From Chitinophaga alhagiae (lineage in GTDB: Bacteria > Bacteroidota > Bacteroidia > Chitinophagales > Chitinophagaceae), in NCBI RefSeq assembly GCF_003568665.1, contig NZ_QXMH01000002.1, forward strand, positions 372,001-436,000: 64,000 nt of DNA, read 5' to 3'. The stretch's first letter is position 1. The number at the start of each line of letters is the position of its first letter. The position numbers and the translations under genes were made by a program. Below the pieces are notes generated by a model. That model was not told where the DNA came from. It made no database searches and worked only from the letters and a program-made list of their open reading frames with translations. This document shows, one piece after another, positions 20,049-27,781 of this stretch.

Positions 20049-20078
20049 CAAAACCGGTTTTGAAATTTTTTAAAAAAT
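20049..20078. promoter_or_regulatory. Two adjacent perfect palindromes
   Basis: CAAAACCGGTTTTG (20049-20062) and ATTTTTTAAAAAAT (20065-20078) are each perfect 14-base palindromes, two bases apart. They lie about 35-60 bases before a -7-like TAACTTTA (20112-20119). This arrangement resembles an operator plus an AT-rich upstream element for the unit that ends at 20476. Confidence 0.4.
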
Positions 20079-20283
20079 GCCTCACTGCAAAACTGTGGCA
20101 GCAGCGCGTACTAACTTTATACAAGCCTCCGGGAAGTAAGGAGCGCAATGCCAATTTAGTCTTGACTAATGCATAACAGTGAAACTGCGGCGTGTAACCC
20201 GAAAAACAATACCTGTAGAGAAGATATAACCAGATAAGACACGGAAAATCTGCACCACGGTTTTCCAGAAAATTATATTGATC

Positions 20284-20400
20284 ATGCTTTGTTATTGGCT
20301 TGTTGCTGTCGTCACCAACAAGCTGATAACAGGCATGTTCAAAAAATTAATTCAAGCTGCTAATGATTATGAAAAAGCCCACTTTTTAGAGGACCATTAA
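20284..20400 (+). CDS. Possible 38-residue protein (or 21 residues from Met18)
   Basis: The frame ATG 20284 to TAA 20400 encodes MLCYWLVAVVTNKLITGM then FKKLIQAANDYEKAHFLEDH. The first half is hydrophobic and the second half is an amphipathic charged helix. A second ATG at 20335 would give only the 21-residue helical part, which then starts five bases after the 15-bp hairpin. I recognise no family. Support is position before a strong terminator; coding remains unproven. Confidence 0.3.
   Translation: MLCYWLVAVVTNKLITGMFKKLIQAANDYEKAHFLEDH
20291..20330 (+). repeat. 15-bp hairpin in the spacer unit
   Basis: GTTATTGGCTTGTTG (20291-20305) pairs with CAACAAGCTGATAAC (20316-20330), all 15 positions with two G-T pairs, and a 10-base loop. 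It is the most stable structure in the spacer and lies directly before ATG 20335. Confidence 0.7.
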
Positions 20401-20446
20401 GAGCCTACACAATTGCATTCTCGAACATTCACATGATTTATGCCCG

Positions 20447-20476
20447 GCACATTGTATCTACGATGTGCTTTTTTTT
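20447..20476 (+). terminator. Strong intrinsic terminator without an annotated gene upstream
   Basis: GCACATTGT (20447-20455) pairs with ACGATGTGC (20460-20468; one G-T pair), followed by eight T residues. It closes the spacer unit and lies 42 bases before the DUF4254 start. Confidence 0.88.
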
Positions 20477-20506
20477 GCCTTTCATGGATCAAAATGCTAA
20501 GTTGAT

Positions 20507-20514
20507 TACATTTG
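20507..20514 (+). promoter_or_regulatory. -7 element directly before the DUF4254 gene
   Basis: TACATTTG matches the -7 consensus exactly. No TTTG is seen at the proper -33 distance (ATGG at 20483-20486 is the best). If used, the start site would fall at or within a few bases of the ATG at 20519, giving a leaderless or nearly leaderless mRNA. Confidence 0.45.
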
Positions 20515-20518
20515 CTGC

Positions 20519-21124
20519 ATGTTTACCGCACTTTGCATCCGCATTTTTGACCAGAGCATCGCTGATTATCACCGCTATGATGATATTCACCGGGCTATTG
20601 AAAACCCGTATGAAAAAAACGCCATAGAGCATTTGCTGTATGCCAAGAACTGGATAGATACGGTGCAGTGGCACCTTGAAGACGTGATCCGCAACCCGGA
20701 GATAGACCCGGTAGCAGCCCTGGGGCTCAAACGCTGGATAGACCGCTCCAACCAGGAGCGTACCGACATGGTGGAGTATATAGACAGTTATTTCCTTGAC
20801 AAATACAAAGATGTGACGCCCCAGCCTGGTGCCGCCATCAATACAGAAAGCCCGGCCTGGGCCATAGACCGCCTTTCTATCCTCAGCCTGAAAATTTACC
20901 ACATGCGTGAGGAGGCCACCCGCAAGGATGCCACCGAAGAACACCGCCGTGCCTGCCAGGGTAAGCTGAATATTCTGCTGGAGCAGCAGCGGGACCTTTC
21001 TGCCGCTATTGAAGCGCTGCTGGAAGACATCCTCCAGGGCCGCAAATACATGAAAGTGTACAAGCAGATGAAGATGTACAACGATCCTTCGCTCAACCCG
21101 GTGTTATATGGCCAAAAGCCGTAA
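20519..21124 (+). CDS. DUF4254 domain protein
   Basis: The 201-residue protein is almost all helical and soluble, with no signal peptide. It contains DYHRYDDIHRAIENPYEKNAI and LLYAKNWIDTVQWHLEDVIR, which I recognise as the DUF4254 pattern, then a long helical C-terminal half with SILSLKIYHMREEATRKDA. The family has no known activity. In Bacteroidota it is commonly next to a family 9 glycosyltransferase, as here: the stop overlaps the next gene by 17 bases. A role in lipopolysaccharide or surface glycan synthesis is inferred from that link. Confidence 0.85.
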   Translation: MFTALCIRIFDQSIADYHRYDDIHRAIENPYEKNAIEHLLYAKNWIDTVQWHLEDVIRNPEIDPVAALGLKRWIDRSNQERTDMVEYIDSYFLDKYKDVTPQPGAAINTESPAWAIDRLSILSLKIYHMREEATRKDATEEHRRACQGKLNILLEQQRDLSAAIEALLEDILQGRKYMKVYKQMKMYNDPSLNPVLYGQKP

Positions 21125-22118
21125 TTCGCACACCATCCTGGCCATCCGCTTTTCGGCTATGGGAGACGTGGCCATGACCATTCCTGTGATGAAGGAAGTG
21201 CTGGCCGCCGACCCGGAGCTGACCATCGTTTTTGTAACCAATAAGAACTGGGGCGCCCTGTGTGAAGGCATTCCCCGGCTGATATTTTACCCGGCAGACC
21301 TGAAAGGCGCGCACAAGGGCGTACCTGGCCTCTACAAGCTCTTTGCGGCCCTGCGCAGGGATCATCCCGCCATCAGCGCCGTGGCTGACCTTCATCATGT
21401 ATTGCGCTCCCGGATCGTACGTTCCTTTTACCGTTTTTTGGGCATTCCCGTGGCTGTTATAGACAAGGGGCGCAAAGGGAAGAAAGAACTGACCCGGAAG
21501 GAAAACAAGGTGCTGAAACCGCTGGAAACCACTATTTCCCGGTACCGCAGGGTATTTGCCGAGCTAGGCCTTCAAACGGCCGTTGCGGCACCTGTTCCCC
21601 GCCATTTGCCCGCCCGTAAACAGATAGGTATAGCACCCTTTGCAACATATAAAGAGAAAACATATCCATTGGCTAAAATGGAGGAGGTAATACGCCAGTT
21701 GCTGGAAAAAGAGGCGGCAGACATCCTCCTGTTCGGCGGCGGCCACCATGAGGTGGAGCAGCTGCAGCAGCTGGCTGAAAAATATCCCGCGCTCAGGGTT
21801 GTAGCCGGCCGCCATCACCTGCAGCAGGAGCTGGAGATCATCAGCCATCTTCATGTCATGGTGAGCATGGACTCCGCCAATATGCACCTGGCCTCGCTGT
21901 TCGGCGTGCCGGTGGTGTCCGTATGGGGCGCCACGCATCCCTTTGCAGGCTTCATGGGCTTTGGGCAGCCGGAAGAGAACGCGGTGCAGATAGACCTTTA
22001 TTGCCGGCCCTGTTCTGTGTTCGGGAACAAGCCCTGTTTCCGCGGGGACCATGCCTGCATGGAACAGCTGGCCCCGGAACGCGTGGTGGAGCGCGTGCGT
22101 GAAATACTGGCGGGGTAA
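21108..22118 (+). CDS. Glycosyltransferase family 9 (heptosyltransferase-like)
   Basis: GT9 enzymes transfer heptose from ADP-heptose to the lipopolysaccharide core at the cytoplasmic face of the inner membrane. The 336-residue protein has the N-terminal Rossmann motif ILAIRFSAMGDVAMTIPVM, and the C-terminal nucleotide-binding block VSMDSANMHLASLFGVPVVSVWGATHP, which carries the family's DS..MH...A pattern. It begins inside the DUF4254 gene, so the two are translationally coupled. Many Bacteroidota make heptose-free cores, so the donor sugar may differ. Confidence 0.88.
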   Translation: MAKSRNSHTILAIRFSAMGDVAMTIPVMKEVLAADPELTIVFVTNKNWGALCEGIPRLIFYPADLKGAHKGVPGLYKLFAALRRDHPAISAVADLHHVLRSRIVRSFYRFLGIPVAVIDKGRKGKKELTRKENKVLKPLETTISRYRRVFAELGLQTAVAAPVPRHLPARKQIGIAPFATYKEKTYPLAKMEEVIRQLLEKEAADILLFGGGHHEVEQLQQLAEKYPALRVVAGRHHLQQELEIISHLHVMVSMDSANMHLASLFGVPVVSVWGATHPFAGFMGFGQPEENAVQIDLYCRPCSVFGNKPCFRGDHACMEQLAPERVVERVREILAG

Positions 22119-22157
22119 GGGATTGAGCCGGTTTTGGTAAAAAAAGAGCAAGATTTT

Positions 22158-22187
22158 TTTGCAGAAATGAAAAAAAGTATACTTTTG
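22158..22187 (+). promoter_or_regulatory. Promoter of tRNA-Gln(TTG)
   Basis: A T run ending TTTG (22158-22161) and TACTTTTG (22180-22187) are 18 bases apart. The expected start is about 10 bases before the tRNA. Confidence 0.7.
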
Positions 22188-22204
22188 CAATCCCAACAAA
22201 CGAT

Positions 22205-22275
22205 TGCCCCATAGTATAATGGTAGTACGACAGATTTTGGTTCTGTTTGTCTTGGTTCGAATCCAGGTGGGGCAA
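22205..22275 (+). tRNA. tRNA-Gln (anticodon TTG)
   Basis: The acceptor stem is TGCCCCA/TGGGGCA (22205-22211 with 22268-22274), typical of tRNA-Gln with its U1-A72 pair. The anticodon loop TTTTGGT gives TTG. CCA is not encoded. It has its own promoter and terminator. A paralogue with anticodon CTG is at 48208. Confidence 0.95.
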
Positions 22276-22285
22276 CAACACTCAG

Positions 22286-22319
22286 GCCCGCTGCAAACGA
22301 AAGTTACAGCGGGCTTTTT
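22286..22319 (+). terminator. Intrinsic terminator after tRNA-Gln(TTG)
   Basis: GCCCGCTG (22286-22293) pairs with CAGCGGGC (22307-22314), followed by TTTTT. Confidence 0.9.
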
Positions 22320-22421
22320 GATGCGGCAAATAGACTGGGTTGTAATATCTTGGATCAATATCTTTTCCTTGCGTTCATACAAAATGAGTGAAGAAAAAAA
22401 CACCGTAATCACCATTAACAA

Positions 22422-23387
22422 TTATTGTTTCACCTTACTTGTACTCACCAGTTCCCATTTAACAGCAGCCTTTAACGCAAGTATGCGCTTGTATAACATA
22501 CGCAGGCCGTAGGTGCCTTCCATGCCGTAATCCGTGATGCTTTTGCTGCCGCCGTTGTTGAAATAAACCGTGGTGTGAGCTGTAGCCAGGTCATACACAT
22601 TCTTCAGGCTGTATTGATCAGCCAACGTATGAAATGCCGCGGCGCGTAGCACCTGTTGCAGCTCTTCCACTTGCGCAGTGGTAAGGTGGGCGGAAAAAGC
22701 GTCTTGCACCATCACTGCCTGGTCTTTTTCTTTTACAATGCGCAGCATGGTGTATTGAAAGCGGCCATCGGCGTAAATGCGGATAAATGGTGTTCTGTTG
22801 CCCGTCCAGGAGGAAGAGGAGTGGTAGGTAACAGCGTCGAATTTCAAAGCATGGTCAGCCATAGGCCTGTACTCCATGAAATCGCCCAATTGAAAGGCGA
22901 GTGTATCCTTCATGTAACTTTCACGCCAGGATCTGCCTGGGTTATTCTCTATCTGCCCGTATTCGAGCAACTGCCGGCCATCTTTTTCCACTATGGCAAT
23001 GCTATGAGGAAATATGCTGAACGCACCGCTAACGAGCGTGTGGGTCAGCGTGTCTCCGGTGCTGATGAATGCTACCACAGCATTTTGAAAGCGCATGAGG
23101 CGGCCGTTGAAAAGGAGGTCTTTTTTCCCGTCTCCGTTAAAATCATGCAGCAGCCATTTTGTGCGGGAAACGGTTTCGCCAAAAGCAAGATCTTCCGGGA
23201 GGTATCCCCTTTCCTTAAATACTGCAAGCTGGTCAAAGTCGATATTGTTCCAGTAAAGCCGCTGCCGGAGCGCTATGTCTTTCACATAAACAAGCACTTC
23301 TTCGTCCGTACTCAGTTTAGCCATGTCCGTTTGCGAAAAGGCGGGAAGCGTACTGCACAGGAAGCATAAAAGGAGTAAATGTCTCAT
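22422..23387 (-). CDS. Secreted DUF6438-type protein
   Basis: The 321-residue form from 23387 starts with a signal peptide (MRHLLLLCFLCSTLPAFS, cleavage at SQ); the frame continues 34 codons upstream without such a signal. The N-terminal half contains a single FG-GAP-like calcium motif (LLHDFNGDGKKDLLFNG), and the C-terminal half (PFIRIYADGRFQYT through LTTAQVEELQQVLRAAAF to VYFNNGGSKSITDYG) matches the DUF6438 pattern. The function is unknown. It is divergent from the LacI-type gene, with an inverted repeat between them. Confidence 0.7.
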   Translation of the reverse strand: MRHLLLLCFLCSTLPAFSQTDMAKLSTDEEVLVYVKDIALRQRLYWNNIDFDQLAVFKERGYLPEDLAFGETVSRTKWLLHDFNGDGKKDLLFNGRLMRFQNAVVAFISTGDTLTHTLVSGAFSIFPHSIAIVEKDGRQLLEYGQIENNPGRSWRESYMKDTLAFQLGDFMEYRPMADHALKFDAVTYHSSSSWTGNRTPFIRIYADGRFQYTMLRIVKEKDQAVMVQDAFSAHLTTAQVEELQQVLRAAAFHTLADQYSLKNVYDLATAHTTVYFNNGGSKSITDYGMEGTYGLRMLYKRILALKAAVKWELVSTSKVKQ

Positions 23388-23398
23388 AGGGAGTGCTG

Positions 23399-23425
23399 GT
23401 TTACATCGTTTGTTTAAATGTAAAC
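23399..23425. promoter_or_regulatory. Inverted repeat in the divergent spacer before the LacI-type gene
   Basis: GTTTACAT (23399-23406) and ATGTAAAC (23418-23425) are perfect inverted arms 11 bases apart. The site lies 12 bases upstream of the DUF6438 start. Its sequence differs from the palindrome at 24746, so it is probably bound by another regulator, or it is the hairpin of a leader. Confidence 0.4.
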
Positions 23426-23539
23426 AAAATTGACAACTTAGGCTGAAATGAGCATCCTTTATTGTGCTGCCCGCGCCTGCCAGGGCCACCCGTCATTTTT
23501 TCCGCAGATATGTTATATTATTGTAGCACAAATGCTGCT

Positions 23540-24604
23540 ATGAATAAGAAAGATGCCGGTGAACTTTCCGGTGTAAAGGAAATTGCAAGAAGGGCCGGGG
23601 TGTCTGCCGCTACGGTAGACCGGGTGATCCATAAACGGAAAGGCGTTTCAAACAAAACGCGTGACAGGATCAATGCCATTATTGCGGAGCTGAATTACCA
23701 ACCCAACCTGCATGCGCAACGGCTGGCCTCCCGCAAGGTGGTGCATATTGCCACGCTCGTTCCGGAAAGCTCTGATGAAACCAGCTTTTGGGTGGGGCCG
23801 CTGAAAGGCATTGAAGAAGCAGAATTGGAAGTGATGCAGTACAGCGTGAAGGTGCATAAGTATTTTTATAATCAGAATAACAAGAAGTCTTTTGTAAAAC
23901 AGGCTAAAGCCATCCTGAAAGCAAGGCCTGATGGGGTTTTGCTGGCGCCTTCCTTTATGGAGGAGTCTGTGCATTTTGTAGAGGACTGCGAGGCGCAGGG
24001 CATACCTTACGTGCTGATGGACTCGGACATTCCCGGCCGCAGCAACCTGAGCTACATTGGGCCTGACCTTTACCAGAGCGGCCTGCTGGCGGCCCATCTC
24101 AGCAGTTACCTGTTGCAGGAGGGAGACAAGGTGCTGATCGTCAATATTTCAAAAGAGATAGATAACGATCACCACCTGTTGCGCAAGGAAGAAGGGTTCA
24201 GGGCGTATTATAAAGAGCATGGCCGCGAAGGCATTATCATCAAGCGGGATATTCACCAGTTGGACCATGCTTCCATTGAGGCCGGTATTTCCAGGGAGCT
24301 GCAGCGGAACAGGAGCATCCGCGTTATTTTTGTGACCAATTCCCGCGTATCGGCCGTGGCGGCTTATGTACAACGGCTGCCGCAAAAGGTGATACTGATC
24401 GGCTATGATTTTCTGAAGGAGAACATTGACTACCTGCATGACCGTACCATAGATTTCCTGATCTGCCAGAAACCCCAGCAGCAGGCTTACAAAGGCGTGA
24501 TGGCGCTGTACCAGCACATTGCGTTCTCCGCCCCATTGGAAAAAGTCCACTATATGCCCATAGATATTATTACAAAAGAAAACTTCTCTTCCTACGAGAA
24601 GTAG
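23540..24604 (+). CDS. LacI family transcriptional regulator
   Basis: The 354-residue form begins MNKKDAGELSG; the frame is open 26 codons upstream, but those lack family similarity. The N-terminal helix-turn-helix plus hinge helix is clear (VKEIARRAGVSAATVDRVIH, then LNYQPNLHAQRLAS). The effector domain is a periplasmic-binding-protein fold of the sugar type (HIATLVPESSDETSFW, RPDGVLLAPSF, VLMDSDIPG, YIGPDLYQSG, ILIGYDFLKENIDYL). Such proteins usually repress nearby catabolic operons until a sugar binds. A perfect 28-bp palindrome lies 141 bases downstream of its stop, in the promoter of the next operon, and is the likely operator. Confidence 0.92.
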   Translation: MNKKDAGELSGVKEIARRAGVSAATVDRVIHKRKGVSNKTRDRINAIIAELNYQPNLHAQRLASRKVVHIATLVPESSDETSFWVGPLKGIEEAELEVMQYSVKVHKYFYNQNNKKSFVKQAKAILKARPDGVLLAPSFMEESVHFVEDCEAQGIPYVLMDSDIPGRSNLSYIGPDLYQSGLLAAHLSSYLLQEGDKVLIVNISKEIDNDHHLLRKEEGFRAYYKEHGREGIIIKRDIHQLDHASIEAGISRELQRNRSIRVIFVTNSRVSAVAAYVQRLPQKVILIGYDFLKENIDYLHDRTIDFLICQKPQQQAYKGVMALYQHIAFSAPLEKVHYMPIDIITKENFSSYEK

Positions 24605-24950
24605 GTGACCCTCCCTGGTACGAAATTTTTTTCCGGTGCCCTTGATGGCACTGAAACCGCCTGTGGTATTGTGTTTAAATCCAACGAAACAGGCTAAATA
24701 TTGCCCTGGGTTCAGTCAAAAACAGAGAAAATTGAAAATTCTTTAAAATTTACGGGCACGTGCCCGTAAATTTGCGTACATTAGATTCCGGAAAGAACGA
24801 TCAACCAGGATTGATATCCGCCGGCCCTGGCGGAGGTGACAATGGCATGTTCTATGCATCATTAGAGGTGGTGAAAAACTACAGTAAAAAGAAGGTGTTC
24901 GGCTAGGTGAATTTGCAACTCAATTCCTATCAATACTAAACCCGGTATAC
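24605..24950 (+). other. Leader region of the aminotransferase-to-SusD operon
   Basis: 346 bases separate the regulator from the next gene. Besides the operator-promoter at 24742-24774 it has small hairpins: GTGCC/GGCAC near 24635-24650, and TCCGCC/GGCGGA (24817-24822 with 24829-24834). An ATG-less frame runs to 24906 and is not called as a gene. Confidence 0.5.
24742..24774 (+). promoter_or_regulatory. LacI-type operator overlapping the operon promoter
   Basis: Bases 24746-24773 form a perfect 28-bp palindrome with core CGGGCACGTGCCCG and flanks AAATTTA/TAAATTT. The right flank makes an exact -7 box, TAAATTTG (24767-24774); TTTA at 24742-24745 can serve as -33 (21-base gap). The operator therefore fills the space between the two promoter boxes, the classic position for repression. 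The odd-free central CG step fits LacI-family sites. Confidence 0.8.
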
Positions 24951-26348
24951 ATGGAAAAAAATATTTCGCAAAACGGTGCTCCGAACCCGCGCCGCTCTTT
25001 CCTGAAATCTTCAGGCGCGCTCACGGCAGGCCTGCTGCTGGGCAGCACCCTCAAAGCCGCAGACACCTTCCACATCAACGGCAGCGCCGCCACGCCGGCC
25101 ATATTGGGCGGTGACCCGGTGCGCCGCGCCGCCTGGACAAAATGGCCTATCTGGAAACCGGAAACAGATGAGCAGCGCGTGGTAGACGTGATCAGGAGCG
25201 GCATCTGGTCAAGGGCCAGCGTAGTCACAGAATTTGAAAAGGAATGGGCCGCCGCACTGGGTGTAAAAAGGAGCCTTGCCGTTGTGAATGGCACCAATGC
25301 CCTGGTAGTAGCGCTCAACCAGTTGCATATCAAAACCGGCGATGAAATTCTGGTACCGCCTTATACCTTCATTGCCACCATCACCGCGGTACTCTCCAAC
25401 GGCGCTATGCCGGTCTTCGTGGATATAGACCCGGATACCTACCAGATAGATCCTGCCAAGCTGGAAGCAAAGATCACCCCGCGTACCAAAGCCATCATGC
25501 CCGTACACATCCTGGGCCTGCCGGCGGATATGGACCGTATTATGGCCATCGCAAAAAAGCATAACCTGGTAGTGGTAGAAGATGCTTGCCAGGCGCACCT
25601 TGCGGAATATGGCCATAAAAAAGTAGGCACCTTCGGCAACGCCGGCTGCTTCAGCTTCCAGAACTCAAAAAACCTGGCCATTGGAGAAGGCGGCGCCGTG
25701 GTGAGTGATGACGATGCCTTTATGGACCGTTGTTTTTCTTACCAGAACTATGGTTATCCATATGGTACCATGGCCGGTGTAGTAGGAGCGGGCAGCACCA
25801 TGCAAGGCACCAAGGTGCGCCTCACGGAATACCAGGCGGCTATTGGCCTTTCGTTGCTGAAAAGGCTGGATGCGGAAACTACTGCCCGCAACAACAACGC
25901 GGCGTATCTGAAGTCGCAGCTCGGCGGCATCCCCGGCGTGCGCCCGTATAAACTGTATGATAAAGTTACAAGGGGAGCGTTTCACCTGTTTCCCTTCCGG
26001 TATAGTGAAGCGGCGTTCAAAGGCCTGCCGCGCGAAGCGTTCCTGAAAGCCATGCGCGCGGAAGGCATACCCTGTTCCGGCGGGTATACGGTGCTCAATA
26101 ACCAGCTTTTCCTCAAAGATGCATTTGAGTCTAAAGCGTATCAGAACTCCTACCCGAAAGAACAGCTCAATTTCGAAAAATACGTGGCAGACAACCGCTG
26201 CCCGGAAAATGAAAAGTTGTGCAAAGAGGCCGTGTGGTTTACGCAAAACATGCTGCTGGGGCCTAAAACAGATATGGACGATATTGCCGCGGCCATTGCC
26301 CGCATTCAAAAGAACGCAGACAAAATAAAGCTGGCCGCAAAAACATAA
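24951..26348 (+). CDS. Tat-exported DegT/DnrJ/StrS family PLP aminotransferase
   Basis: This family transfers an amino group to keto-sugars or ketocyclitols (fold type I, PLP). The 465-residue protein begins with a twin-arginine signal (RRSFLKSSGALTAGLLLG, Arg14-Arg15). The enzyme part then follows: VVNGTNALVVALNQLHIKTG, VPPYTFIATITAVL, VVEDACQAHLAEYG with the PLP-ring aspartate, and FSFQNSKNLAIGEGG where Lys240 is the Schiff-base lysine. All key residues look intact, so it should be active. Most DegT enzymes are cytoplasmic; a Tat signal implies folding with PLP and work in the periplasm. It is the first gene of the operator-controlled run, 13 bases before the next gene. Confidence 0.9.
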   Translation: MEKNISQNGAPNPRRSFLKSSGALTAGLLLGSTLKAADTFHINGSAATPAILGGDPVRRAAWTKWPIWKPETDEQRVVDVIRSGIWSRASVVTEFEKEWAAALGVKRSLAVVNGTNALVVALNQLHIKTGDEILVPPYTFIATITAVLSNGAMPVFVDIDPDTYQIDPAKLEAKITPRTKAIMPVHILGLPADMDRIMAIAKKHNLVVVEDACQAHLAEYGHKKVGTFGNAGCFSFQNSKNLAIGEGGAVVSDDDAFMDRCFSYQNYGYPYGTMAGVVGAGSTMQGTKVRLTEYQAAIGLSLLKRLDAETTARNNNAAYLKSQLGGIPGVRPYKLYDKVTRGAFHLFPFRYSEAAFKGLPREAFLKAMRAEGIPCSGGYTVLNNQLFLKDAFESKAYQNSYPKEQLNFEKYVADNRCPENEKLCKEAVWFTQNMLLGPKTDMDDIAAAIARIQKNADKIKLAAKT

Positions 26349-26361
26349 ACATCAGCCCGAT

Positions 26362-27762
26362 ATGAGTACGCATCACACATTTCAATTGAAAAAATTGAGA
26401 ACAGGTCTCTTTTGCATGTTACTGCTTGTCTATCTCAACTGCCCCGCGCTGGCGCAAGGCGGGTGGAAGGCAGGCGCGGCCAGGGTAAATATCACGCCCA
26501 CCGAAAACATGTGGATGGCAGGTTTTGCCATGCGTACCAAACCTGCTGAAGGGAAAATGCACGAGTTATGGGCCAAGGCCCTGGCCATGGAAGACGCGCA
26601 GGGCAAAAGGGTATTGCTGATCACCTCGGACCTGCTGGGTTTTCCCAAATCCATTTCAGACCGCATCCGCAACGCCATTCAGGCAAAATATAAACTGCAG
26701 CGCAGCCAGGTGATGCTTAACAGCTCCCACACGCATTCCGGGCCGGTAATTGGCGATGCGCTGTCAGACATCTATCTCTACGGCCCCGATCAGGCAAAAC
26801 TTGTTGAGCAATATTCCGCCGAGCTGGAAACAAAAGTGACGGACCTGGCCGGTAAAGCGCTGGCAGACCTTGAGCCGGCTGAACTGTATGTACAGAACGG
26901 GGTCACGCGTTTCCAGGTGAACCGCCGCAACAATAATGCGGGCCTGCTGCCCTGGGTGTCAGACCTCAACGGCCCTAATGATTATGCTGTGCCGGTTATC
27001 AAAGTGCAAACACCGTCCGGAAAACTGAAAGCGGTGGCCTTCGGTTATGCCTGCCACCCAACGGTATTGAACGGGTATCAATATTCAGCAGACTACCCGG
27101 GTTTTGCTATGCTGGAACTGGAAAAAACGTATCCTGGTGCTACGGCGTTGTTTTTCCAGGGCGCCGGCGCTGACCAGAACCCGCTCCCCCGCGGCTCGGA
27201 AGCACTGGCCAAACAATACGGCAAAGAGCTGGCTGCGGCTGTAGAAAGGGTATTGGAGGAAGACATGAAGAAGCTGACGCCCGCTATCACCACGGCTTAC
27301 GCAGAGGTGCGCCTGCCCTTTACCAACCTGCCGGATGAGGTCAGGCTTACCCAGCTGGCTACCGCCGGGCCGGAGGGCTACCCCCGGCGCTGGGCGGCCC
27401 GCATGCTGGCCAAAGTAAAAAGCAACGAACCGAGAGACAAAGATTATCCCTACCCGGTAGAAGTATGGAAGCTGGGAGACCAGCCGGTGATAGGGCTGGG
27501 CGGGGAACTGGTGGTAGACTACAGCATCAGGCTGAAAGAGATCTTCGGGCTGGATGTTTTTGTGATGGGTTATTGTAACGATGTGATGTCTTACATCCCG
27601 TCTTCGCGGATATTGCGGGAAGGCGGGTACGAAGGCTCCATGGCCTGCATGGTGTACGGCCTGCCCACCGCCTGGAGCCCCGAAACGGAAACCATCATTC
27701 TGCAGGAAGTGATAAAGCTGGCCAAAGAAGCGCAAATACCGCTCCGGCCGGTTGTTCTTTAA
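26362..27762 (+). CDS. Secreted neutral/alkaline ceramidase-fold hydrolase
   Basis: The 466-residue protein has a signal peptide (to about residue 32, ALAQ) and the N-terminal domain of neutral ceramidases: KAGAARVNITPTENMWMAGF, then NSSHTHSGP and YACHPTVLNG, which hold the two zinc histidines. In true ceramidases a serine nucleophile lies in a GDVSPN-like motif; the matching place here reads GAGADQNPL, without that serine, and the C-terminal immunoglobulin-like domain is missing. It is therefore probably not a ceramidase but a zinc hydrolase acting on another amide or ester. Position two of the operon suggests work on the same substrate as the aminotransferase. Confidence 0.8.
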   Translation: MSTHHTFQLKKLRTGLFCMLLLVYLNCPALAQGGWKAGAARVNITPTENMWMAGFAMRTKPAEGKMHELWAKALAMEDAQGKRVLLITSDLLGFPKSISDRIRNAIQAKYKLQRSQVMLNSSHTHSGPVIGDALSDIYLYGPDQAKLVEQYSAELETKVTDLAGKALADLEPAELYVQNGVTRFQVNRRNNNAGLLPWVSDLNGPNDYAVPVIKVQTPSGKLKAVAFGYACHPTVLNGYQYSADYPGFAMLELEKTYPGATALFFQGAGADQNPLPRGSEALAKQYGKELAAAVERVLEEDMKKLTPAITTAYAEVRLPFTNLPDEVRLTQLATAGPEGYPRRWAARMLAKVKSNEPRDKDYPYPVEVWKLGDQPVIGLGGELVVDYSIRLKEIFGLDVFVMGYCNDVMSYIPSSRILREGGYEGSMACMVYGLPTAWSPETETIILQEVIKLAKEAQIPLRPVVL

Positions 27763-27781
27763 AAAAATACCGATCATCCAT

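Larger units (their letters stand above)
20120..20476 (+). ncRNA. Candidate independent transcript (structured RNA or tiny-protein mRNA)
   Basis: This stretch lies between the permease terminator and the DUF4254 gene and has no ORF of ordinary size. It contains small hairpins (TTAGT/ACTAA near 20160; GGAAAA/TTTTCC near 20250-20270), a 15-bp hairpin (20291-20330), a 38-codon ORF and ends in a strong terminator. A terminator with no gene in front of it implies a transcript. The start is not defined; TAACTTTA at 20112-20119 has no good -33 partner. It does not match what I know of tmRNA, RNase P RNA or SRP RNA. Confidence 0.4.

Noticed and set aside
20120-20476. Known RNA such as tmRNA, RNase P RNA or SRP RNA in the spacer
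   Set aside because: No tag-peptide frame with flanking tRNA-like ends, no RNase P core motifs and no SRP tetraloop hairpin were found.
22204-22512. 102-residue frame starting in tRNA-Gln(TTG)
   Set aside because: It covers a tRNA and its terminator and ends inside the opposite DUF6438 gene.
24736-24906. 55-codon frame through the operator, ending VVKNYSKKKVFG
   Set aside because: It has no ATG before its last 20 codons (only a TTG at 24772) and overlaps the operator and promoter; not enough support for a gene.
26362-27762. Annotation as a true neutral ceramidase
   Set aside because: Only the N-terminal fold and zinc site fit; the serine nucleophile motif and C-terminal domain are not seen.
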